Position numbers and translations under genes: made by a program
Part shown: piece after piece, positions 44,987-52,995 of the stretch
Layout: every line of letters starts with the position of its first letter
Position numbering within the stretch: position 1 is the first letter of the stretch
The notes under the pieces: model-generated
Database searches by the model: none
Seen by the model: the letters and a program-made list of their open reading frames with translations, nothing else
What the model was told of the DNA's origin: nothing
Assembly: GCA_022457155.1 (NCBI GenBank)
Contig: JAJGOT010000216.1
Location: 883,501 to 947,500, forward strand
Length of the DNA: 64,000 nucleotides
Reading direction: 5' to 3'
Origin: Cladopsammia gracilis
Lineage: Eukaryota > Cnidaria > Anthozoa > Scleractinia > Dendrophylliidae

Positions 44987-46823
44987 ATGTTCGGCAGATG
45001 TCCAGGTGGTTTTAATCCTGGTTCAAATCTCGGTCTAGACATTGGCGGCCACGATTACGGACCCCCGCCCCCGTTTTTTCATCGTCCCCAAAATCCCCTC
45101 TATCAACACCCAACAACACAACCCACAGAAGATCCACAACTGGCTTGGGCGAGAACGCCAGAAGCCGCAAAACTCTCTACAGCGGCCAAGGCTAAGGCGA
45201 TCTCAGACTTCAAAAGGCGTTTCCCGCACGCTGATATGTCAAGATTTACAACAGACGTTTCTTTCGACGAAAATCACAAAGCTTCAGGAGAAGTGCTTTT
45301 CATAAAGGGCCCAGGCTCATGGGCTATGCCCTCAGACATACCGCACAAGAATTGGTCTCAAGCCCTGAAAGACGTTCTTGGCTTAGAGTATATTGGTGGG
45401 TTCCCTTATCAGTTGACGTTGAACCGAAACGCACAAAAACTAATCCCGGCTGTTGATTTCTCCACATCAATCGACAAGGATATGATGATTGGCTCAGTCT
45501 TGAACGATGAAGCGCAAAAGATCTATGTCACACCAACTGATTATTTCACAACGAAATACAGAAACATTTTCAGAGATACACAAATTTCGTTCAAAACCGC
45601 TAAATACGGCCGAAAGTGGCTCGGCGGTCCGCAAATGAGTTTCTGGCCACAACAACTGAACTTCGCTCTGTGGTGTGCAACAACCGGCTGCGGGATCTCG
45701 CGTGACCTTCTGTTTGATAAGAATTCTACTCTCTCCCTAACCCCGCAGCTCCGGTCATTTTACAGGTTTCACGTCTATTTCACAACAAGACGAATCCTCT
45801 CCAAGCTGGGTGGGAAACTGGGAAACAGAGCGTGAGTGCTTTGCCAGACGACCCCACATTCAACCAGAAAGACAACAAGTTCAACATCGACGCTTATAAG
45901 AGGGTTTGCCAAGAGTTCGGTGTCGACCCAAATTCTGACTTCCGTTTCACTTACGGTAAGAATCACGGCCTTGGCAATGTGTACATTTGGGTTACTGGAG
46001 GAGGGCAACATTTCTACCGATTACACCTATCCTGATCACGATCTAGCCCTGTTTGATGACGAGCGTGTGACCGACAGAAAAGACCCAAACTATCTCGCAA
46101 ACAGCATATCCTTCGTTCGTAGCGACCAAGGCGCGGTTAGTCAGTTTGAACACTTTGTACCGAATTATGCACAAGGGCTAACACAGCCAGGGCTCGCGCG
46201 TATGAACCAATCAATCGAGGCCTTTGTGTACTGCATTCTTGGTGCACAAGCAGACACTCGCAGCAGCATTCTTGGGAGTGGAGGGCGGGCGTTCGAAACG
46301 CAGAGAGTCTTCTTAACACTCTTAGAGGACGCCGTAAGACTGAATGACATATCTAAGAGCGTACAACATTATCAGCAGACCATCCAAGCAACAAAAGTGA
46401 GGCTAAACTTCGTGGTCGGCCCTGGGAGCTGGCTGATGCCGTCACGCATGGTTATCAACACAGAGAGCGTGGTGGGCTACAATAATAATCTTTTGCAGGC
46501 AACGCAAGGGATGAAGCTTGGTGTTAACAATGATGTCAATCTAGGCACAAAAAAGCATCCTTGCGCCCCATGGACGGTGGGCCGACAAAGATTAATCCCC
46601 AAACAGTCACCCATCGAACCCGATTCACAAACAGGCGACACAGGCACAGGGCATAGCGCCAAAAGCCCCACAACCAGCCACCAGCGCACCAGCCCCCTCC
46701 ACACCAGAGACCGCAAGTCCACAGACAACACCAGAGAGTGTCACAGATATGCATCACGCAAACAAGGCACTCATCGGAGTGGGTGCGCTTGCTTTGGCGG
46801 GCTTCGTTGCCTGGATGAGTTAA
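44987..46823 (+). pseudogene. Large structural-cluster protein with C-terminal membrane anchor, multiply frameshifted
   Basis: ATG at 44,987 (MFGRCPGGFNPG) directly follows TTATATAATC. A Pro/Gly-rich N-terminus leads to an open first part ending at 45,835 (MSFWPQQLNFALWCATTGCG, RFHVYFTTRRIL). The sense continues in a second frame (LPDDPTFNQKDNK), then a third from about 46,000 (EAFVYCILGAQADTRSSILG), then after about 46,550 a Pro/Ala-rich linker and a final hydrophobic segment ALIGVGALALAGFVAWMS stopping at 46,821-46,823. Length is about 610 residues if unbroken. The function is not established; the position beside the capsid genes suggests a minor virion protein. Confidence 0.6.
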
Positions 46824-47749
46824 CGCTTGCGTTTCAATGTCTTCTCTATCAAGAAGGCAGCCACGGCAAGGATAAGCAGCCAGGCGTTCTTGCCAAGAAA
46901 GCTGATCACTTGACCGGCCGTGCGAAACACAAAGCTTACGATGGCCCCCAGCAGACCTGGCAGAATGGAGGCAATCTTCTTACCCAGCTCTTGCAAACCA
47001 TTGCCAACGGCCTTACCAACTGTCTTTAACCCCTTTTGGAGGTTGCTAACGATAACACCGATTACTGTGCCCACAGCAGCCAAAACCCCCACCACGGTGA
47101 AGCCATATTTCTTGAAGGCCCTTTTCACTCTCTCGCGAAGGGAGAGTTTTTCCTCAAGTCGTTCTCTCTCGGCAGCAAGCTCTTCTCTTCTCTCGGTGTT
47201 TTCTTGCACCTTCTCCCTGGCTCGTTCACGGGTGGCGGGGTCTTCGTTTTCATCATTCGCAACTCTCTGATCTTCTTGGATGTTTCTGTTAACCACTTCG
47301 AATTCTTTATCCAGTTCCTCCAGTGCTTGTTGCGCTTCATCGTTATTTGGCCCAAGAATATTTCGTATTTCTTGTGGCATCTTGGTGTTAAAAGTTTTTT
47401 GGGTATCCCCCCTTGACAAAGTGTACACAGGGTACCATTTGTCTTTACCCAGCTTTCTAACCTCGAGGATAGCCTCTCCTGACCTTTTTGTTTCCCTGTA
47501 CCGAGCTTCAAGTTTAGAGTTATCCACAAGGGGAAATTCGTTCTCAATCTCCCTCATTGCAAACTCCTCTCTCATGGTCATTATTCGCCCTGAAGGGGTC
47601 CCCTCAATGAAAGAGGTTTCCTCAGCGCGTGAACCGCGTTCTGAGGGGCGATTCATTGTTGTCATCGGATAAGATTCACCCGAAAGCCCAGGTTGCGAGC
47701 CAGGGAGTGTAGTTTCGTCATCATCATGACGAGCATCAGTGTGCTCCAT
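46820..47749 (-). CDS. Coiled-coil, multi-pass membrane protein
   Basis: Intact 309 codons. Residues 1-130 are polar. Residues 140-210 are strongly charged coiled coil (EELDKEFEVVNRNIQEDQRV, RREELAAERERLEEKLSLRE). The last 90 residues hold hydrophobic helices (YGFTVVGVLAAVGTVIGVIV, LPGLLGAIVSFVFRTAGQVI, NAWLLILAVAAFLIEKTL) ending in KRKR. The gene converges on its neighbour: both stops lie in the shared TTAA at 46,820-46,823. It faces the capsid gene across a TATA-rich spacer. Probably a virion membrane or scaffold protein; no enzymatic motif. Confidence 0.75.
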   Translation of the reverse strand: MEHTDARHDDDETTLPGSQPGLSGESYPMTTMNRPSERGSRAEETSFIEGTPSGRIMTMREEFAMREIENEFPLVDNSKLEARYRETKRSGEAILEVRKLGKDKWYPVYTLSRGDTQKTFNTKMPQEIRNILGPNNDEAQQALEELDKEFEVVNRNIQEDQRVANDENEDPATRERAREKVQENTERREELAAERERLEEKLSLRERVKRAFKKYGFTVVGVLAAVGTVIGVIVSNLQKGLKTVGKAVGNGLQELGKKIASILPGLLGAIVSFVFRTAGQVISFLGKNAWLLILAVAAFLIEKTLKRKR

Positions 47750-47774
47750 AAGAGGATCTCTGTCTCCATAACCA

Positions 47775-47803
47775 TAAATATAAATTTATATATATATACT
47801 CTG
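47775..47803. promoter_or_regulatory. TATA-rich bidirectional promoter of the capsid gene
   Basis: AAATTTATATATATATACT ends 6 nt before the capsid ATG at 47,807. The opposite gene starts at 47,749. Confidence 0.6.
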
Positions 47804-47806
47804 GCT

Positions 47807-49032
47807 ATGGCTGTGCAACCAAACCTCCTCCCAACGAACGCAGAGAAGACTCTTGGTGCTATGAAAGCAGAGCGCACCGTAAAGCGCATCACATTTGATC
47901 GCTCTACAGCCAAGCCCGGCGAGACCCTGTACGTTTCGGTGCCCAAGCTCAACGAACATGAGGTTATCGTGTCGGGCTCGCTTGCCTTGCTCTTTAACAT
48001 CGACCTTGTCGGCGGTCACGCAAACAACTATCTTGTACAAAATGTCTCCAGAGCACTAGTTGACAGGCTCGTTGTCAAGTTTGCCGCCACCACTGTCCAG
48101 GATACCGTTGGGTATGATATTTACAAAATCTTTGAGGACCTCTTCCTTTCTTAGACAAGAGAGACAACATGCTCCCCGAGGGCATATAGAGTTTAGTTTT
48201 GAGCAAGATTCGCTCTAATGCCGGCGACAAGAAGACCTCTGGCGTGGATGCGGAAAACAAGCTGGAGACCATTTACAAAAACAAATACCGCATCAATCTT
48301 GACCACCAGATTCTAACAGACCCAGTGTCATGTACCCACAAGACTCTACAACGATTTGATATTCGAGAACGCTCGCCCCTGCTTCTCAAGTTGTCAAGGG
48401 TTCGGATACAAGAAAGCTTGTGTACAAGGTGACAAATATCCAGCTTGAGTACGAGACAATCCGAAGTAAACAGCTGGCTGACGAGGCAGCAAGTGTATAC
48501 TCTAGCGGAAAGGAGTTTGCCTACGACCATAGCATGCGAGAGGAAGTGGTCCCCTTCTCGAAGGGTTCAGACGCACGGCTGAATCTCAGGGTGAACCCGC
48601 AGCGCAGGTCACTGAAAGCCATCCTTCTGCTATTCATCGAACCCTACACGGCAGGAGCCAGGGACTCAGAAAAATACTTCAACCCAGACATAACCAAAGT
48701 TAATGTCACCATAAACGGCTCCCCCAACAGGATTTACAACGAAGGCATCAACGGGACCGACATGTGGGGTGAGGTCAGCCGACTCTTCAAAAAGAGGGGT
48801 GATGGCAGGCCCAACATGAATCTAACCAAATATCTCACGGGCAACAAGTTCGGCCTCCTTATCGACCTTAGATCAATGGCTGATACAACCCTACATGGCA
48901 ACGGTCAACGCCTTGTCAACACAAAGGACGGTGTACATCTTGAGATCGGGAAACGTGCACTGCCACATATACACCATCAGCGACTCACAGATGAACATCA
49001 TGGACAGGCAGCTGCAGGCGGTTCAGTATTAA
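47807..49032 (+). pseudogene. Major capsid protein (double jelly-roll type), frameshifted
   Basis: The ATG at 47,807 (MAVQPNLLPTNAEKTLG) follows the TATA run. I recognise the Polinton capsid family from VSVPKLNEHEVIVSGSLALL, VGYDIYKIFEDLFL, YSSGKEFAYDHSMREEVV, SDARLNLRVNPQRRSLKAIL and LLIDLRSMADTTLHGNGQRL. Breaks occur near 48,150, at a TAG about 48,187, near 48,325-48,365 and near 48,950. The final frame stops at 49,030-49,032, 16 nt before the ATPase ATG. Length of about 408 codons is normal for the family. It builds the icosahedral shell in related viruses. Confidence 0.8.
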
Positions 49033-49048
49033 ACGCACACATATAGGA

Positions 49049-49648
49049 ATGGATCCAAGAAAGCTGCCATTCAATGCACTAATTATCGGGCCGACTAACT
49101 CTGGCAAAACACAATATCTTCTGAATCAGTTGCGCGGCCCCTTCAGGGGCAAGTTTGACTATATTGTTCTCTTCTGCCCAACATTTGTCCACAACAAGAC
49201 ATATGATGGCTTCGTGGACAAGGAGCCACGCATGTTCGTGATAGACTGTCAGCAGCATGAGATTGAAGCCTGGTTAACTTTAGCCTGTTATTACTTCGAC
49301 GGGACAAACACGCTCTTTGTGCTCGATGACTGTGCTGCTTCGAAGGATGTGAAAGGTCGCACAAGTCAACTTGTGAAACTAGTCTTCAGTGCTCGCCACA
49401 GCGGCTTGTCGGTGTGGGTGCTAACCCAACAGTTAACCAGCATTGCGAAACCCTTTAGGGAAAACGTCGCAGCGATCGTGCTTTTTTACACCCCATCAAG
49501 CAAAACAACGAAGGCTATCTTCGATGACTATGCCGGTGAGCTTAAACATCAACAGTACAAAGAGTTGATTGCAAAATTAAAGGAGCGCAAATTTTCTCAC
49601 CTAGTCTTCTCTCTGCGACATCCCTATGGGGTTGAAGTGAAAATGTGA
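49049..49648 (+). CDS. A32/FtsK-HerA-like DNA-packaging ATPase
   Basis: Intact 199 codons. Walker A GPTNSGKT at residues 14-21, Walker B LFVLDDC ending at residue 95, and a sensor-like SVWVLTQQLTS segment. Small size and these motifs match the Polinton/adenovirus-like packaging ATPase that drives DNA into capsids. It directly follows the capsid gene, with CACATATAGG just before the ATG. This is one of the best-preserved genes, suggesting recent activity. Confidence 0.9.
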   Translation: MDPRKLPFNALIIGPTNSGKTQYLLNQLRGPFRGKFDYIVLFCPTFVHNKTYDGFVDKEPRMFVIDCQQHEIEAWLTLACYYFDGTNTLFVLDDCAASKDVKGRTSQLVKLVFSARHSGLSVWVLTQQLTSIAKPFRENVAAIVLFYTPSSKTTKAIFDDYAGELKHQQYKELIAKLKERKFSHLVFSLRHPYGVEVKM

Positions 49649-49653
49649 AAACA

Positions 49654-49670
49654 TATATATACGCTGTGCC
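49654..49670 (+). promoter_or_regulatory. TATATATAC late-type motif
   Basis: TATATATAC at 49,654-49,662 with ATG at 49,671. Confidence 0.6.
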
Positions 49671-49910
49671 ATGAACACCTCAACCAGTATCCACAAGCTC
49701 ACGGTCTTTTCACAGCTTCTTGGTGAATTGCAGAATCATGCGGAGGAGATGCAAATACAGATAATCAAAGCCGCTAACGCGGATGATCTGTGCCTCATGC
49801 TTCTTAGCCGCTATCCTTTGAAACTCACTGTGTGCCCAGACACCATGACAGCGCTTATAAGTGAGGTTAAAAGTCTTTTGCCTAACATCAAGAAAATAAT
49901 TGAAAAATAA
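49671..49910 (+). CDS. Small helical protein
   Basis: Intact 79 codons between two TATATAC motifs. Mostly predicted helix (VFSQLLGELQNHAEEMQIQI, TALISEVKSLLPNIKKIIEK) with no zinc or enzyme motif. Family not recognised. It sits in the structural cluster, so a small virion or assembly factor is inferred. Confidence 0.6.
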   Translation: MNTSTSIHKLTVFSQLLGELQNHAEEMQIQIIKAANADDLCLMLLSRYPLKLTVCPDTMTALISEVKSLLPNIKKIIEK

Positions 49911-49918
49911 ATACATAA

Positions 49919-49928
49919 TATATACGCA
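49919..49928 (+). promoter_or_regulatory. TATATAC late-type motif
   Basis: TATATAC at 49,919-49,925, ATG three bases later at 49,929. Confidence 0.6.
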
Positions 49929-50935
49929 ATGGCAACAAACCTCCCAGAAGACGTGGCCGCATTTGATATTGAAATCATGCAGCTGCTAGGGGCAGAGCCT
50001 GATAGCTCCTTGCCATCAGCGATTCCTGAAGTCTTAACAGGTAATGACACTCCAGCTCAACGCGAGAAACTGGCAGTCCTTGTTTCAACCGGAAAATCAA
50101 AAGAGGTCATCGGTGCCCAGCTCACACACGAGCAGGTGAAGCGCCTGACGGATAAACAGGTTGAAAAGTACTACAAAAGGTATGAAGCCTATGTAGGCAA
50201 CAAGACGACCGAGTCTCTGATTGACAGCGTTATAATGCTCGTAACCAAAGGCACCGGCATGGTTGTTAAGATTGACGATGTGGAGGCACTGCAGAAAGAA
50301 CTCAAAAATGACTACATGATTAACCATGAACTGTCAACTCTTGTAGGAAACTTTGCACTTGTTTTGATTACTACAAAACACATCGACTTCAAAAAGGAGC
50401 CAGAAGAGTTGCCTCCTCAACCTTCTCCACCTGTACACCCAAGCAGAGATGGGGAAGGTTATCCACTCGAGGGTTTTGATGAAGTTGACACATAATCTGA
50501 AAGGAACCTGGCAGGAACCTGGCAGGAACCACGAAGGAATCTTGTAGTACCTGAAGAAACAGTCGCGCTAGCACCCACAACCAACACACACGTTACCTCT
50601 GATACCCCAAAGACTGCTCCAGCCAAAACCCCTGGTCGTGTTGCTTCTGGCAAAAGGCTTGCTGAACGCAACCGGGCAAGAGAGGCAAGAAAACAAGCAC
50701 AAGCTTCTAAGGCAACAAACGAGCCCGGCACAAACTCGGCACCCCAAAACTCGGCAACACAGCATTTCTCATTCTTGGTGTTGTCGGGGTGATTGTATCC
50801 GCTTGGGGCGTCTATTACCAACGCGAGGCCATTATGAATACACTTAGGCGCAAAGCCCCGACCCCTGCGCCTGTAGAGGTGAATGAAGTTCAAACTCCTC
50901 CACCACCGAGACGAAGAATTCGCGAGATGGAGTAA
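49929..50935 (+). pseudogene. Structural-cluster protein with C-terminal membrane segment, stop and frameshift
   Basis: From ATG 49,929 the frame is open to TAA at 50,493-50,495, then continues in the same frame through a Thr/Pro/Ala and Arg/Lys-rich stretch (RVASGKRLAERNRAR). It shifts near 50,757 to a hydrophobic segment FLILGVVGVIVSAWGVYYQR and a proline-rich tail ending at 50,935. Next to the stop is a tandem GGAACCTGGCA repeat, a possible cause of the break. The N-terminal half is helical (QLTHEQVKRLTDKQVEKYYK). Function unknown; a membrane-anchored virion protein is plausible. Confidence 0.55.
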
Positions 50936-50944
50936 AAAAAATCT

Positions 50945-50958
50945 TATATATACACACA
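50945..50958 (+). promoter_or_regulatory. TATATATAC late-type motif
   Basis: TATATATAC at 50,945-50,953, ATG at 50,959. Confidence 0.6.
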
Positions 50959-51096
50959 ATGCCGAATCTCTTTCAAGTCTTCGTAAGCTCGGCTGCAATC
51001 GGAGGTATTCTTTTTGCTACGCTTGAATTCAACGCTGTCGCCCTAAAAACAGTTTGGCAAATAGTAACACATGACGAGGAGCAGAATGAAAATTAA
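50959..51096 (+). CDS. 45-residue hydrophobic peptide
   Basis: ATG 50,959 to TAA 51,094-51,096. MPNLFQVFVSSAAIGGILFA is hydrophobic, followed by a polar acidic tail (THDEEQNEN). It has its own TATATATAC motif 5 nt upstream of the ATG and is followed at once by the next promoter. Probably a single-pass membrane peptide. Family not recognised. Confidence 0.55.
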   Translation: MPNLFQVFVSSAAIGGILFATLEFNAVALKTVWQIVTHDEEQNEN

Positions 51097-51101
51097 AATC
51101 T

Positions 51102-51115
51102 TATATATATACACC
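51102..51115 (+). promoter_or_regulatory. TATATATATAC late-type motif
   Basis: TATATATATAC to 51,112, ATG at 51,116. It overlaps the end of the upstream gene's trailer. Confidence 0.6.
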
Positions 51116-51313
51116 ATGTCTGACAACAAGCTCGTGAAAGCTGTTCTTGATGCGGCCACAATCCCTGGCCTTGTCGCAAGTATTGCCTGGGTTGGCAAAA
51201 AGGTCGTCAAGGAAAATCTCACGGCCGACCCCAGTTCGAATCTCATGAACTATGTGAAGTTCACTGCCGTCATGGCTGGGAGCATCGCTCTTAAGAAATA
51301 CCTCGAGGACTAG
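51116..51313 (+). CDS. 65-residue membrane-associated protein
   Basis: The ATG at 51,116 (MSDNKLVKAVLDAATIPGLV) is chosen because the TATATATATAC motif ends 3 nt before it. A longer frame upstream runs through that motif. Two hydrophobic stretches (IPGLVASIAWVG and FTAVMAGSIALKK) suggest membrane association. Function unknown. Confidence 0.6.
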   Translation: MSDNKLVKAVLDAATIPGLVASIAWVGKKVVKENLTADPSSNLMNYVKFTAVMAGSIALKKYLED

Positions 51314-51338
51314 AAGATCCTCCCTGCCTCAATGTAAA

Positions 51339-51352
51339 TCATATATATATAG
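51339..51352 (+). promoter_or_regulatory. TATATATATA late-type motif
   Basis: CATATATATATAG, with a longer 20-nt leader before the ATG at 51,373 than for the other late genes. Confidence 0.5.
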
Positions 51353-51372
51353 CAACGGCCTCAATCGCTATT

Positions 51373-51783
51373 ATGGTTGGCGGAGCAATTTTGAATGCTG
51401 CCGCTTTCACTGGGGGCAATTATCTCGCAAAATATCTTTCCGGCGACAACGGACAAGCCGCTCTGGATGAGGAGACCAGACACGACAAGGCGTTAGAGGC
51501 CTATCAAGCAGCCTACGCTAAATATCAGAAAGACCGCACAAAGCTCCTCGACTGGATTGCCAGCAATGATCGGATCAAAGATCAAGCGAAACACAACTTT
51601 CAAGACACTGACCAAGCTCTGGTGCTCTACAACCAAACACATCGAGAGCAGCAAAAAACACTCCCCAAAGAGCCAGAGTTCTCTGACTTCTATAAACCTG
51701 GCCTACAGCAGAAGCAAGGCGAACTCTTGTTTAACGGCACTGGCGCACTCGCCCTTGGCTATGCGGCGTTTCGCTTTCTGTAA
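51373..51783 (+). CDS. Conserved structural-cluster protein
   Basis: Intact 136 codons. A glycine/alanine-rich N-terminus (MVGGAILNAAAFTGGNYLAK), a charged helical middle (EETRHDKALEAYQAAYAKYQ), and a hydrophobic C-terminus (GTGALALGYAAFRFL). No enzymatic motif. It ends 7 nt before the integrase start. A virion role is inferred from position only. Confidence 0.65.
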   Translation: MVGGAILNAAAFTGGNYLAKYLSGDNGQAALDEETRHDKALEAYQAAYAKYQKDRTKLLDWIASNDRIKDQAKHNFQDTDQALVLYNQTHREQQKTLPKEPEFSDFYKPGLQQKQGELLFNGTGALALGYAAFRFL

Positions 51784-51790
51784 AACACAT

Positions 51791-52780
51791 ATGTATATGG
51801 GGACGAAACTCTCAAAGATCTATTACAGCCCCAAAGGATACTGGAAAGGACTTGCCGCTGTCAAAAAGCTAGCTGCAGCAGCCAAGGTCTCTGATGATGT
51901 CGCAAAGAAATGGCTCGTCAAACAAGCCCTTTGGCAAATATATCTCCCTGCACCACGACATATCCCTAGGCCCAAGTTTGATGTTCAAACTCCTAATGCC
52001 GTGCATCAAGCGGATCTACTTTTTTTTGCCACACGACAAACTGCCTCATGGGCGAAAGATTTACAAATATGCTTTGACAGTTGTTGATGTAGCAAGCCGT
52101 TACAAAGCAACAGAGCCCTTGACTTCGAAAGAGTCTGATGAAGTTTCGAAGGCGTTGTCCCGGGTATATAGGCGTAGGCCTTTGAAATGGCCACGACTTT
52201 TGCAAGTAGACCCGGGGACAGAGTTTATGGGAGCTGTGACTAAAGAGATGGGGGCTCATAAAACAACCATTCGTCGTGGACGTGTTGATATCCACAGAGA
52301 CCAAGGAATTGTTGAAAGATTCAACAGAACCCTGGCTGAACGATTGTTTGGTTACCAGTATGCATTTGAAATGAATTTGCCCTCTGGCCGTTCGACTGCT
52401 TGGGTTAAAAGATTGCCAGATGTTGTCTCGGCCTTGAACAATGAAGTGACCCGGCTGACTGGAAAGAAGCCTGCTCAAGCAATCAAGCAACCTCAGCCAA
52501 GCCCGCAACCCCATATTTGAGACCAGTGGGGGTGAATGAGAAGAAGCTCCCTCCTCGGGTTAATTTGCGATATCTGTATTACCCCGGTGAGCTTGAGGGG
52601 GGTAGTCGACGGGCGACGGATCCGATCTGGTCCTTGAAGGTTTACAACATTGAGAAGGTTGTTACCAAACCAAACGAGCCTGTCGTGTATTACTTGTATG
52701 ACGGACCGAAGCGCGGGTTTGTCCGTGAAGAATTGATGGTTGTGCCGCCGGGCACTCAGTTGCCACCAGCTGGGTTGTGA
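51791..52780 (+). pseudogene. RVE-family integrase, two frameshifts
   Basis: Starts at ATG 51,791 or 51,797 in CATATGTATATGGGG. The N-terminal helical region (KGLAAVKKLAAAAKVSDDVA) resembles an HHH zinc/HTH region. The catalytic DDE is complete: D in HQADLLFF, D in LLQVDPGTEF and E in DQGIVERFNRTLAE, with classical D-D-35-E spacing. The first break is in the T8 run 52,020-52,027 and the second near 52,490. The C-terminal part (LRYLYYPGELEGGSRRATDP, GFVREELMVV) resembles the small barrel domain of Polinton integrases. It inserts the element into host DNA. Confidence 0.85.
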
Positions 52781-52965
52781 AAAAGTACTGTTGCAATCTG
52801 CTCTTTAGAGATGCTTTTTAAGGCTTCTATCTGTCTCGGGGAAAAAGATGAAGCCTTAGCGGCAGGCTTGTGTGCATTCTTGTGGGTGGCGAAATAGTAG
52901 CCATCACCAAAGTTTTTTGCCTTTCTTTGTGATGTAGTGAAGTACCCGCTTCTTCCTCGCCCCAT
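52756..52965 (-). CDS. Small basic protein next to polB
   Basis: 69 codons. ATG at 52,965 lies 8 nt after GTATATC on the minus strand. The N-terminus is basic (GRGRSGYFTTSQRKAKNF) and the C-terminus amphipathic (FSPRQIEALKSISKEQIATV). It overlaps the integrase 3' end by 25 bp on the opposite strand. Family not recognised; nucleic-acid binding is possible. Confidence 0.5.
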   Translation of the reverse strand: MGRGRSGYFTTSQRKAKNFGDGYYFATHKNAHKPAAKASSFSPRQIEALKSISKEQIATVLFHNPAGGN

Positions 52966-52995
52966 GTTGTGATATACTAGGGGAGTGTCTTTTGT

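Noticed and set aside
45836..47029. A single 397-codon protein
   Set aside because: Only its middle part is protein-like; its start and its last 150 codons are out-of-frame readings of the neighbouring frames of the large structural protein and of the antisense membrane-protein gene.
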